Source: an uncultured Oscillibacter sp. (lineage in GTDB: Bacteria > Bacillota > Clostridia > Oscillospirales > Oscillospiraceae). From it: DNA of 25,672 nt. Of this stretch, positions 15,547 through 22,965 are shown in pieces. The position numbers and the translations under genes are program-made. The number at the start of each line of letters is the position of its first letter. Within the stretch, counting starts at the first letter, position 1. The DNA is taken from the NCBI GenBank assembly GCA_946494635.1, contig CAMMCS010000008.1, positions 1-25,672 on the forward strand, read 5' to 3'. The notes under the pieces were generated by a model. It had not been told where the DNA came from. It worked only from the letters and a program-made list of their open reading frames with translations, and did no database searches.

Positions 15547-16653
15547 TTACGGCGCCGGCAGGCGCACTGTAAAGGTCACCGTGTCGTGGGCGCTCTCTGC
15601 CTGGATGGAGCCGCCGTGGAGCTCCACGATCTCCTTGGCTATGGCCAAGCCAAGGCCCGCGCCCCCCGTGCGGGTGGCGCGGGAGCTGTCCAGCCGGAAG
15701 AACTGCTCGAAGATCCGGTCCAGCTTCTCCTGGGGAATGGTCTTGCCGGCGTTGGTGAAGGTCAGGGTAATGATCTCGCCGTCGCTGCCGCCGGCAATGC
15801 GCACCTCCGTGCCGGGGATGCTGTAATAGGAGGCGTTGCGCAGCAGATTATCGAACACCCGGGAGAGCTTCTCCCCGTCGCAGGGGCACAGCAGCTTCTC
15901 CGGCAGATCCAGGCGGCAGGTGAGGCCCGCCTCCGCCAGCATGGGCTGGAACTCGCTGACCACCTGCTGGAGCATCCGGGTCAGGTCCGTGGGCTGCTTC
16001 TCCAGCTCCAGGTGGGTGAGATTGAAGCGGGTGATGTCGAAGAACTCGTTGATGAGATCCTCCAGCCGCTCCGCCTTGTCCAGGGCGATGTCCGTGTACC
16101 GCCGCCGCAGCTCCGGGGAGAGCTGGGGCTCGTCCCGCAGCAGCGTCAGATAGCCGATGACGCTGGTGAGGGGCGTTTTGAGATCGTGGGCCAGATAGAC
16201 CACCAGGTCATTTTTCCGCTGCTCCGCCGCCTGGGCGGCCCGGGCGTCCCGCAGCGCCCGCTCCCGGGCGGCGTTCAGCTGAACCTCCACGTCTCCCAGG
16301 GAATCCGGCAGAGAGATGGGCTCGTCCTGGGGAGACACCAGCTGTTCAGCGGCATCCGCCAGGGCCTCCAGCTCCCCCACGGCATATCGGGCGATGAACT
16401 GGTAGCTGATGATCACCCATCCCACCAGGATCACTGTGGCGCAGACAAACACGATATAGTCCCGCAGCAGGTTCAGAAGCCGGTAGACCAGGCCGTCCTG
16501 CCAGGTGAAGGTACTGCATACCAGGTACCCCAGGATGGCACAGGCGATGACAATGGTGACCCAGGCCATCAGGGCCAGCAGATAGATCCCCCAGGTGCGA
16601 AAGGCCCGGCTCTGGATGCGCCCCCGCAGGGGCGTGCGTTGCTCCTTACTCAA
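15547..16653 (-). CDS. vanS: VanS-type sensor histidine kinase
   Basis: Partner of the adjacent VanR regulator. The protein is 368 residues with two membrane helices (about 22-46 and 65-88) separated by a short outer loop, a linker, and a HisKA domain with phospho-acceptor H156 in YLAHDLKTPLTSVIGYL. The HATPase domain has an N-box (FDNLLRNASYYS), a G1-like segment and the G2 box GGAGLGLAIAKEIVELHGG. No ATG precedes the first helix, so the TTG at 16653, overlapping the vanR stop by 8 bp and preceded by GGGTGGGG, is the likely start. The short outer loop suits VanSB/VanG-like sensors, but ligand choice cannot be read. Confidence 0.9.
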   Translation of the reverse strand: MSKEQRTPLRGRIQSRAFRTWGIYLLALMAWVTIVIACAILGYLVCSTFTWQDGLVYRLLNLLRDYIVFVCATVILVGWVIISYQFIARYAVGELEALADAAEQLVSPQDEPISLPDSLGDVEVQLNAARERALRDARAAQAAEQRKNDLVVYLAHDLKTPLTSVIGYLTLLRDEPQLSPELRRRYTDIALDKAERLEDLINEFFDITRFNLTHLELEKQPTDLTRMLQQVVSEFQPMLAEAGLTCRLDLPEKLLCPCDGEKLSRVFDNLLRNASYYSIPGTEVRIAGGSDGEIITLTFTNAGKTIPQEKLDRIFEQFFRLDSSRATRTGGAGLGLAIAKEIVELHGGSIQAESAHDTVTFTVRLPAP

Positions 16654-17341
16654 TGGTGTACCCCACCCCCCAGACGGTCTTGATGAATTTCGGCTTTCGG
16701 CTGGGCTCGTGCATCTTCTCCCGCAGGCGGGCGATGTGGCTCATGACGGTGTTGTTGCTGTCCATGTACTTCTCACCCCACACCGCCTCGAACAGCTCCT
16801 CGCTGGACACCACGTTTCCCCGCCGCTGGCAGAGATACCACAAAATGGAGAACTCCAGCGGCGTCAGGGCCAGCTCCTCCCCGAACAGCACGCACTTGTG
16901 GGTGGCCCTGGAGATCTGGAGCCCCCGGAAGTCGTACTCTGTGACCTCCTGGGGCGGGGCCTCCCCGGTGTTGTACCGGGTGTAGCGCCGCAGCTGGGTT
17001 TTGACCCGGGCCACCAGCTCCAACGGGTTGAAGGGCTTGGTGATGTAGTCGTCCGCCCCCAGGGTCAGCCCCATGATCTTGTCCATATCCTCCACCTTGG
17101 CGGTGAGCATGAGGATGGGGAACAAATGCTCCTCCCGGATGCGCTGGCACAGGGTGAAGCCGTCCACGTCCGGCAGCATCACGTCCAGGATGGCCAGATC
17201 CAGGTGCCGGCGCCGGACGCAGTCCAGGGCGTCCGTGCCGTTGTAGAATTTGTGGACCGTGTAGCCCTCGTTCTTCAGATAGACCTCCACCAGGTCCGCG
17301 ATGGCGGCCTCGTCGTCCACCACCAGGATGTCTGTGCTCAT
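16646..17341 (-). CDS. vanR: VanR-type OmpR-family response regulator
   Basis: A 231-residue regulator. The receiver domain (1-115) has acidic pocket D9/D10, phosphorylation site D53 in AILDVMLPDVDGF, T80 and K102 in TKPFNP. The C-terminal winged helix (about 133-231) has LTPLEFSILWYLCQRRGNVVS and ends with KTVWGVGYTIE, typical of OmpR/PhoB proteins. Overall wording (VDGFTLCQRIRE, NNTVMSHIARLREKM) closely resembles VanR of glycopeptide-resistance clusters. The ribosome binding site is weak (AGAGAG). It is first gene of the cluster and divergent from the membrane coiled-coil gene. Confidence 0.92.
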   Translation of the reverse strand: MSTDILVVDDEAAIADLVEVYLKNEGYTVHKFYNGTDALDCVRRRHLDLAILDVMLPDVDGFTLCQRIREEHLFPILMLTAKVEDMDKIMGLTLGADDYITKPFNPLELVARVKTQLRRYTRYNTGEAPPQEVTEYDFRGLQISRATHKCVLFGEELALTPLEFSILWYLCQRRGNVVSSEELFEAVWGEKYMDSNNTVMSHIARLREKMHEPSRKPKFIKTVWGVGYTIE

Positions 17342-17397
17342 GGCGCCGCTCTCTTTCTCTTGATTTGCAAGGCCCGCAAAAGGGCCTGCCTGGGGCC

Positions 17398-17406
17398 ATT
17401 ATACCA
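17398..17406 (-). promoter_or_regulatory. Extended -10 promoter of vanRS
   Basis: The minus strand has TGGTATAAT, a perfect extended -10, with a weak -35 (TTTCCC, 17-bp spacing). The predicted leader of about 50 bases contains a small hairpin (AGGCCC-TTTTGC-GGGCCT). No TCGTA box is seen here, suggesting that vanRS is not under the same VanR control as vanG. Confidence 0.7.
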
Positions 17407-17510
17407 CGGGACAGACAAAAGGGAAACAGGAAAAGCGGCCGCCCGGCGGGTCAGCAGGGAAAACCGTTTGATATCTAACTAAAAATTAACGGTGAAACCG
17501 GCGAAAAATG

Positions 17511-17539
17511 TTGAAAATTGGAAAAAAGCAAGATATACT
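17511..17539 (+). promoter_or_regulatory. Sigma-A promoter of the membrane coiled-coil gene
   Basis: TTGAAA (17511-17516), 17-bp spacer, TATACT (17534-17539). It lies in an AT-rich patch between the divergent vanR and the plus-strand gene. Confidence 0.75.
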
Positions 17540-17545
17540 TTCTTT

Positions 17546-17739
17546 GTTGGCATTGCTTTTTTGGCACCTTCATCAAGACCCCAGGGCTGGCTTTTCAGCT
17601 GTCAAAAATTTTTTTCAAAAGCATAAAACCGAGAGGACGTTTTCCGGCACTTTCTATTAAAGGAAGCAGCAGAGCATCTGACCGGCAAGAGGCCGGCGGA
17701 TACGGCTGGTGCAGCAAATAGAGAAGAGGAGCTGTTGGT
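17546..17739 (+). other. Long 5' leader (about 195 bases), no recognised RNA
   Basis: The region between the predicted start site and the GAGGAG binding site holds small hairpins (GCTG-GCTTTT-CAGC near 17590 and CCGGC-AAGAG-GCCGG at 17682-17696) and a run of T near 17605. It does not match a riboswitch class I know, and no terminator precedes the gene. Confidence 0.35.
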
Positions 17740-18783
17740 ATGGAAGTCATGAACAAAGAGGAGCTGCTGAACCGCCTTTATGAGGTCTATCAAAAGGCGA
17801 CGGAGATCACCGGTGTGCTGGCAAAGCAGACGGATCTTGCGGCCAAGTACCGGCATGACCGGTATCAGGAGCTGGACCATGTGGACAAGAGCCTGATGAA
17901 CAAGGGCAAGTACCTGTTCCTGGCGCTGTTCCTGGCCCACACCCTCACGGTGTTCGTCACTACAATGCTTTTCAGCCATGGCTGGTACTTCTCCACCCGC
18001 CTGGACATGTTCTTTGACGCGGTCATCTTCAACGTTGTGGCGGTCATTTTCATCTTTGCCGTCCTGTGGAAGCGGAAATCCAAGGCGGCCCTGGCCCTGC
18101 GGGTTTTCCTGATGGTGGTGATGGGGCTGGACTTTGCCGGATCCCTCCTCAGCTGGGCCAGGAGCATTTTCCTGGGGAACTTCCTGGGGGGCTCCCTCAG
18201 CATCCTGATTATGGTGGGGACCGCCATCCTCTTCTTCCGGCTGCTGCAGCACCTGAACAGCAAGGTGGACCGGCAGAACGTGGAGATCCGCAAGAGCAAC
18301 GCCGAGATCGAGCGCCGCAATGAGGAGATCGCCCGGCAGTACGACCAGCTGTCCGAGCAGCTGATGCAGCGGCGGGCGGAGATGACCGCCCTGTGCTACG
18401 GCTGGTATCAGGTGGACGACTGCTTCTACACGGTGGAGGGGATCCAGAGCCTGATCCGCGTCCTGGAAAACCAGGAGGCGGATACGCTGAAGGAGGCCAT
18501 CAAAACCGTCCGGGAGCAGGACTACCGCCAGCGGATGCTGGCCTATCAGGAGGCGATCCTCCAGGCCAATCATCAGCAGCTGATCAACCAGGAAGAGATC
18601 AAGCGGCAGCTCCGGTACGCCAATGTCCTCGCCGCGACCAGCGTCGCGCTGCAGGTGGTCAGCAATGCCCAGCAGGCCGAGACCAACCGCCTGCTGTCCC
18701 AGCAGAACGCCACCCAGGCCAGGACGAACAGCCTGCTGTCCCGGCAGAACGAGCGGCTGCGCGACATCAACGACCGCCTATAA
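17740..18783 (+). CDS. Membrane protein with four helices and long coiled coils, unknown function
   Basis: I do not recognise a family for this 347-residue protein. It has a charged N-terminal segment (1-54), four hydrophobic stretches (about 57-78, 91-109, 117-139 and 149-169), and a long charged helical region rich in Gln, Glu, Arg and Asn (171-347) likely to form coiled coils. Near the C-terminus TN(R/S)LLS(Q/R)QN occurs twice, 14 residues apart. There is no signal peptide or catalytic motif. GAGGAG lies about 8 bp before the ATG. It lies upstream of the sigma/RCC1 gene on the same strand, but a terminator-like hairpin separates them. A scaffolding or sensing role is only a guess. Confidence 0.75.
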   Translation: MEVMNKEELLNRLYEVYQKATEITGVLAKQTDLAAKYRHDRYQELDHVDKSLMNKGKYLFLALFLAHTLTVFVTTMLFSHGWYFSTRLDMFFDAVIFNVVAVIFIFAVLWKRKSKAALALRVFLMVVMGLDFAGSLLSWARSIFLGNFLGGSLSILIMVGTAILFFRLLQHLNSKVDRQNVEIRKSNAEIERRNEEIARQYDQLSEQLMQRRAEMTALCYGWYQVDDCFYTVEGIQSLIRVLENQEADTLKEAIKTVREQDYRQRMLAYQEAILQANHQQLINQEEIKRQLRYANVLAATSVALQVVSNAQQAETNRLLSQQNATQARTNSLLSRQNERLRDINDRL

Positions 18784-18891
18784 GACGGAGCCGCTGGAAT
18801 CTGACAATGCCTTTGGCCTTCCTGGCAGGGCCGCCTGAAGACGGGCACAGTGCTTGGAAGGACAGGCAGAGATTTCAAGAATCCGGCGATC

Positions 18892-18928
18892 CGGGGGTGT
18901 CTCCTGTGCGGGGACGCCCCCGCTTTTC
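18892..18928 (+). terminator. Terminator-like hairpin between the coiled-coil gene and the sigma/RCC1 gene
   Basis: A 13-bp stem including two G-T pairs (18892-18904 with 18910-18922), a 5-base loop and a following CTTTTC. The T-tract is short. It is about 110 bp after the upstream stop and 72 bp before the sigma start; no clear promoter for the sigma gene was found after it. Confidence 0.6.
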
Positions 18929-18999
18929 GGGACACGGCCGGCGGGGCCACGGCTGGCCTGCCGCGAAACAATATGCAACGGGAAAAAGGAGAGAGGGAA

Positions 19000-21039
19000 A
19001 TGGAGCAACCAGACCTGCAGGATCTGATCCGCCGGAGCCGGGAGGGGGAGAAAGAGGCCGGGAATGAACTGGCAAAGGCAATTCAGAACCGGGTGTATTA
19101 CCACTGCAAAAAGATGCTGAAAAATGAGGAGGACGCCCAGGACGCCACCCAGGATGTGCTGTTCACTGTGCTCACCAGCCTGGACAAGCTGAAGGAGCCG
19201 GCGGCCTTCTGGGGGTGGGTGAACGGCATTACCGCCAACCGGTGCAGGCACCTGCTGTCCACCCCCCACAAGGAGTGGCAGATCCCGGAGGACGAGGAGG
19301 GGAACTCCATGCTGGAGAGCGTGGAGAACCTGGACGAGACGCTGGTGCCGGAAAAGGCCCTGGACAACGATGAGACCCGGCGGATGATCCTGGATCTGGT
19401 GGATGCCCTGCCGCCGGAACAGCGGCTGAGCGTGCTGTTCTACTACTACGACGAGATGAGCGTGAAGCAGATCGCGGAGGCCATGGGAACCAGCGAGGGC
19501 ACGGTGAAGAGCCGCCTGAACTACGCGAGGAAGGCCATCAAGGCCGGGGTGGAGGAGTACGAGCGCAAGGGCGTCAAGCTCTACGGCGTCAGCCCGCTGG
19601 TGCTGCTGGCGCATTTCCTGCGGCAGGAGGCGGCCGGCTCCCTTCAAAATCCCGCCGCGGCGGCCATGGCGGGGCAGGTGCTGTCCCAGTCGGGCAGCGC
19701 AGCCGGGACGGCAGGCACCGCAGCGTCCACCGCCGCGGAGAGCACCGCCGCCGGAACAGCCGCCGGAAAAGTGTCAGCAGCGGCCAAGGCCGCAGGGGCG
19801 GCGGCAAGGTCCGGTGTTCCCACCAAGGTGGTGGCCGGGCTTGTGGCCGGTTCCCTGGCCGTTGGAGGGCTGGGCGGCGCGGGGATTACCTCCCTGGTGT
19901 ATCAAAGCAGTGGGGCTCAGACGGCGGCCCCTGCCGTGGAGACCGCGGCTGAGCCGGTGTGGAGCGCCGTTTTTGCCGGCGGCACGACCACTGGGCTGCT
20001 GGGGGAGGATGGTTCCCTCTGGATTTGGGGCAATGACCATCGCGGTGTTAACGATCTGGAGAAGCACGCTTTCAGCGAAAAGGTGATGGACAATGTCCGG
20101 TCCGCTGATCTTGCGGCCATGGTTACCGCCGCTGTCCAGACAGACGGTTCCCTGTGGATGTGGGGCAACAACGCCTACATGACAGTGGGAAACGGTACGG
20201 ATGAGAACGTCCCCGAACCGGTGAAAGTCCTGGACGATGTGGCCCAGGTCTGCTGCGGAGACTGGGTCACCGCCGCTGTCAAGACCGACGGGACCCTCTG
20301 GACCTGGGGAAATTATGAATACGGCTATCTTTTAGGAACGGGCGAGACGATGTCTGCCGGAGCTCCCATCCAGATCCTGGACAATGTGGCGCAGGTGTCC
20401 TTGGGACTGACCCACGGCGCCGCTGTCAGGACCGACGGCTCCCTTTGGACATGGGGGGAAAATTCCCATGGTGAGTTATGTGATGGAACGGACGAGGACG
20501 CTGTGACCCCGATCCATGTGATGGACGGCGTGGCCCAGGTGTCCTGCGGCGCATGGCTCACCGCAATTTTGAGGACCGACGGCTCCCTCTGGATCTGCGG
20601 GAGCAACAGCTATGGACAGGCGGGACAGGGAACCACGAGCTATGAAGTGCCCCTGACATGGGTCATGGACGATGTGGCCCAGGTGTCCTGCGGAAGTTTG
20701 ACCATAACGGCGCTGAAAAATGACGGTACTGTCTGGGTATGGGGCGATAACCGCAACGGCGGGGTGGGCCTGGAGGAATCAGTCGAATACGCGGCGGAAC
20801 CGGTGAAAATCATGGACGGCGCGGAGAGCATCGCCGCCGGTTATGCCTTTACTGTGGTCAAAAAGACAGACGGCACCATCTGGGCCTGGGGCAACAATCT
20901 GAACGGCCAGCTGGGCGATGGAACCTCCGTGAACGTTCGGACGCCGGTACGCATACAGTTTTCAGCGGACGGTATTCCCCCGGCCAAAACGGCCGGGGCC
21001 GGCGCGCCCGATGAGGACCAAGCCGCACCTGAGGGCTGA
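19000..21039 (+). CDS. Membrane-anchored ECF-like sigma factor fused to an extracellular RCC1-like seven-repeat propeller
   Basis: A 679-residue fusion. Residues 1-185 are an ECF-type sigma-70 protein: region 2 about 24-90 (DAQDATQDVLFTVLTSLDKL, WGWVNGITANRC) and region 4 about 128-182 (LPPEQRLSVLFYYYDEMS, IAEAMGTSEGTVKSRLNYA). An Ala/Ser/Thr/Gly-rich linker (about 211-272) leads to one membrane helix (about 277-301) preceded by Arg/Lys, predicting a cytoplasmic sigma domain. Outside are seven repeats centred on DG(S/T)LWxWG at 337, 382, 430, 479, 527, 575 and 624, spaced 45-49 residues as in RCC1 seven-bladed propellers. ATG 19000 has AAGGAG about 9 bp upstream; the extension to 18850 runs through the hairpin. 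No anti-sigma gene is nearby. Activation by proteolytic release or ligand sensing is inferred. Confidence 0.88.
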   Translation: MEQPDLQDLIRRSREGEKEAGNELAKAIQNRVYYHCKKMLKNEEDAQDATQDVLFTVLTSLDKLKEPAAFWGWVNGITANRCRHLLSTPHKEWQIPEDEEGNSMLESVENLDETLVPEKALDNDETRRMILDLVDALPPEQRLSVLFYYYDEMSVKQIAEAMGTSEGTVKSRLNYARKAIKAGVEEYERKGVKLYGVSPLVLLAHFLRQEAAGSLQNPAAAAMAGQVLSQSGSAAGTAGTAASTAAESTAAGTAAGKVSAAAKAAGAAARSGVPTKVVAGLVAGSLAVGGLGGAGITSLVYQSSGAQTAAPAVETAAEPVWSAVFAGGTTTGLLGEDGSLWIWGNDHRGVNDLEKHAFSEKVMDNVRSADLAAMVTAAVQTDGSLWMWGNNAYMTVGNGTDENVPEPVKVLDDVAQVCCGDWVTAAVKTDGTLWTWGNYEYGYLLGTGETMSAGAPIQILDNVAQVSLGLTHGAAVRTDGSLWTWGENSHGELCDGTDEDAVTPIHVMDGVAQVSCGAWLTAILRTDGSLWICGSNSYGQAGQGTTSYEVPLTWVMDDVAQVSCGSLTITALKNDGTVWVWGDNRNGGVGLEESVEYAAEPVKIMDGAESIAAGYAFTVVKKTDGTIWAWGNNLNGQLGDGTSVNVRTPVRIQFSADGIPPAKTAGAGAPDEDQAAPEG

Positions 21040-21608
21040 AGACCGCTTCTGCGCCGGCATGCGGCCCATCACAGCGAAAACCGGATTTCCGAATGAGGCC
21101 CCTTCCGCGCGGCAGCATGCGGGCGCGGCGGGGAGAGACAACGCTGTGCGGAACTGATCGGGACGAGCATCCACGCCGGAGAAAGCCGAAATGTGAGGCC
21201 GTCCGCCAGCCATGCACACGGTAAGCAGGGAGACTGCCCTGCCGGTATGGCACACCGCCAGGGGCGGGGGATAGGGCTTTCACTGCGGAATGTGCGGCGG
21301 CATAACAGATCCCCCGATTTTGCCGAACATCAAAAAGATCGTTTGCGTGAGCAGGACTATCACTCAGAAATGGGTGGTAGTCCTGTTTGCATCTACAGCC
21401 AGGCAGTTCACCAGACTGGCGGAGATGTCCCATTTCCCCTGTAAGCTCCCTCCCCTGAAGGGGGAGGAAGGAGCTGCGCTTTCGGCTGGTTTGGGGAGGG
21501 GGGAGCGGCACTCCTGACAGCAGCGCGGGCACCGGTCACGTCCGCTGCGTGTGCTGCCGGGAGGAGGGGCGCGGATACTTCCGGAGCCGAACACTGGAAA
21601 AACTTTTT
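21040..21608. other. Non-coding stretch with hairpins, no supported gene
   Basis: No reading frame here has a convincing binding site or family motif. Two foldable elements are visible. An 11-bp stem with one G-T pair (21353-21363 with 21374-21384) surrounds a 10-base loop. A 12-bp stem with a 3-base bulge (arms AGCTCCCTCCCC at 21444-21455 and 21461-21475) follows; CTCCC/GGGAGG hairpins like this resemble palindromic intergenic repeats I recall from gut Clostridia. The sigma/RCC1 transcript presumably ends here, although no T-tract terminator was found. Confidence 0.5.
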
Positions 21609-21619
21609 AAAAGTGAAAA

Positions 21620-21685
21620 TTTGTGAAAAAATTGCCTGGCTTGTTTGTGAAAAAACTACCAGGCTCGTTTGTGAAATAACTACCG
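21620..21685 (+). repeat. Tandem imperfect 24-bp direct repeats in an AT-rich block
   Basis: Two full units (21620-21643 and 21644-21667) and a third partial unit (21668-21685) each start TTTGTGAAA and continue with A-rich sequence and (T/C)(T/A)(G/C)C(C/A)-like text. A further ATGTGAAATAA is at 21754-21764. The array is flanked by a 10-bp inverted repeat, AAAAGTGAAA at 21609-21618 and TTTCACTTTT at 21690-21699. It sits about 90 bp upstream of the promoter of the archaeal-type GAPDH operon, a plausible place for cooperative regulator binding. Confidence 0.75.
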
Positions 21686-21774
21686 AAAATTTCACTTTTT
21701 ACAGCTTTTTCAACATTTTTGACATGCATTTAAGTGCATTTTAGACACAAAATATGTGAAATAAATATCTTTTG

Positions 21775-21802
21775 TTGACTTTTCGAAATTCGCGTTTAAA
21801 AT
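21775..21802 (+). promoter_or_regulatory. Promoter of the GAPDH-PGK-LarA operon
   Basis: TTGACT (21775-21780), 16-bp spacer, TAAAAT (21797-21802). The surroundings are strongly AT-rich compared with the rest of the window. The predicted leader is about 80 bases. Confidence 0.65.
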
Positions 21803-21827
21803 CGATTTTAGTTAACCATAAAGGCAA

Positions 21828-21847
21828 GGGCAACTGATCAATTGCCC
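21828..21847. promoter_or_regulatory. 20-bp imperfect palindrome just after the predicted start site
   Basis: GGGCAACTGA pairs with TCAATTGCCC with one mismatch. Located about 20-40 bases into the leader, it could be a repressor operator or a small RNA hairpin. Confidence 0.5.
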
Positions 21848-21891
21848 ATCTCCGGCAGACCAAAATTCTAAAAGATCTCAGGAGGATGACC

Positions 21892-22953
21892 ATGAAAAAA
21901 ATTCGGGTAGGCGTAGCCGGCTACGGCACCATTGGCCAGCGGCTGGCAGACGGCGTCGCGTTTCAGGAGGACATGGAGCTGGTGGGCATCGCGGACCTGG
22001 CGCCCACGCTGTCCCTGCAGGCCCTGCGGGAAAACGACATGATCGGCGCCAACGGCGTGGAATACAAGCTCTATCTGGTGGAGGGCGCCGATCCCGCCGC
22101 CTTTGCCGCCAAGCACATCCCTGTGGCGGGGAGCTTTGAGGATTTGTGCCGCAGCGTGGACATTATGCTGGACTCCTCTCCCGCCGGCGTGGGCGCCAAG
22201 AACAAGGCCATCTATACCAAGCTGGGCGTCAAGGCCATCTTCCAGGGCGGCGAGAAAAACGACGTGGCTGACGTGTTCTTCCACGGCTACGCCAACTATG
22301 AAAAGGGCCTGGGGCAGGACTACCTGAAGCTGACCTCCTGCAACACCACGGGCCTCATCCGCTCTGTGGACTGCCTGGACCGGGCCTTCGGCATCGAGAA
22401 GGTGGCCATCACCATCATCCGCCGGGTGGCGGACCCCGGCGACTATCACCGGGGCCTCACCAACGCCCTCCAGATGGAAAAGGCGCCCTCCCACCAGGCT
22501 CTGGACCTGATGACCATTATGCCCCACATCAGCGCCACCGGCATCCTGGTCCACACGCCGGTGACCCACGGCCACATCATCACCGTGGTGGCCTCCGGCA
22601 AAAACGGCCGGAAGATCACCCGGGAGGAGGCGCTGGCCGCCTTCTCCGCCCACCCCCGCATCCGGGTGGTGACAGTGGACAGCGGCTTCCAGGGCAACAC
22701 CTCCTTCTTCAAGTACGCCCGGGACCTGGGCAACCGCCGGGGCGATATGTACGAGATCGGCCTGTGGGCGGACTCCGTGGTGGAGAGCGGCAGCGATATC
22801 ATGTACGCCATCAACGTCCCCCAGGAGAGCGTCACCATCCCGGAGACCATGGACGCCATCCGGGCGGCCCTGCGGATGCAGCTGACCCGGGAGGAGGGCA
22901 CCGCCGCCACCAACCGCTATCTGAAGATCGGCCGCTTCAAGAACGCCGTGTAA
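21892..22953 (+). CDS. Type II (archaeal-type) glyceraldehyde-3-phosphate dehydrogenase
   Basis: Predicted to oxidise glyceraldehyde 3-phosphate with phosphate and NAD(P)+ to 1,3-bisphosphoglycerate. The 353-residue protein follows the archaeal GAPDH family, not the usual bacterial GapA: Rossmann GVAGYGTIGQRLAD at 7-20, GGEKNDVADV, catalytic C150 in TSCNTTGL, RRVADPGD, ARDLGNRRGDMYEI and QESVTIPETMDAIRA. It departs from the archaeal text I recall around HRGLTNAL (family GPINA) and HTPVTHGHI (family PTTLMHVH), so it may be a divergent paralogue. ATG 21892 lies 6 bp after AGGAGG; the ATG at 21886 abuts that site. First gene of the operon, 12 bp before PGK. Confidence 0.88.
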   Translation: MKKIRVGVAGYGTIGQRLADGVAFQEDMELVGIADLAPTLSLQALRENDMIGANGVEYKLYLVEGADPAAFAAKHIPVAGSFEDLCRSVDIMLDSSPAGVGAKNKAIYTKLGVKAIFQGGEKNDVADVFFHGYANYEKGLGQDYLKLTSCNTTGLIRSVDCLDRAFGIEKVAITIIRRVADPGDYHRGLTNALQMEKAPSHQALDLMTIMPHISATGILVHTPVTHGHIITVVASGKNGRKITREEALAAFSAHPRIRVVTVDSGFQGNTSFFKYARDLGNRRGDMYEIGLWADSVVESGSDIMYAINVPQESVTIPETMDAIRAALRMQLTREEGTAATNRYLKIGRFKNAV

Positions 22954-22965
22954 AGGAGATATACC

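Noticed and set aside
18850..18999. N-terminal extension of the sigma/RCC1 protein
   Set aside because: It crosses a terminator-like hairpin and has no sigma-factor similarity; ATG 19000 has a good AAGGAG.
21193..21532. Small frames in the long non-coding stretch after the sigma/RCC1 gene
   Set aside because: No binding sites or recognisable protein features, and overlapping frames on both strands are equally open, as expected from GC-rich noise.
21620..21685. CRISPR array
   Set aside because: Repeats are directly adjacent with no spacers, are imperfect, and number fewer than three full units.
21620..21700. Complete Rex operator
   Set aside because: TTGTGAA half-sites occur, but no TTGTGAA-N4-TTCACAA palindrome with the required spacing is found.
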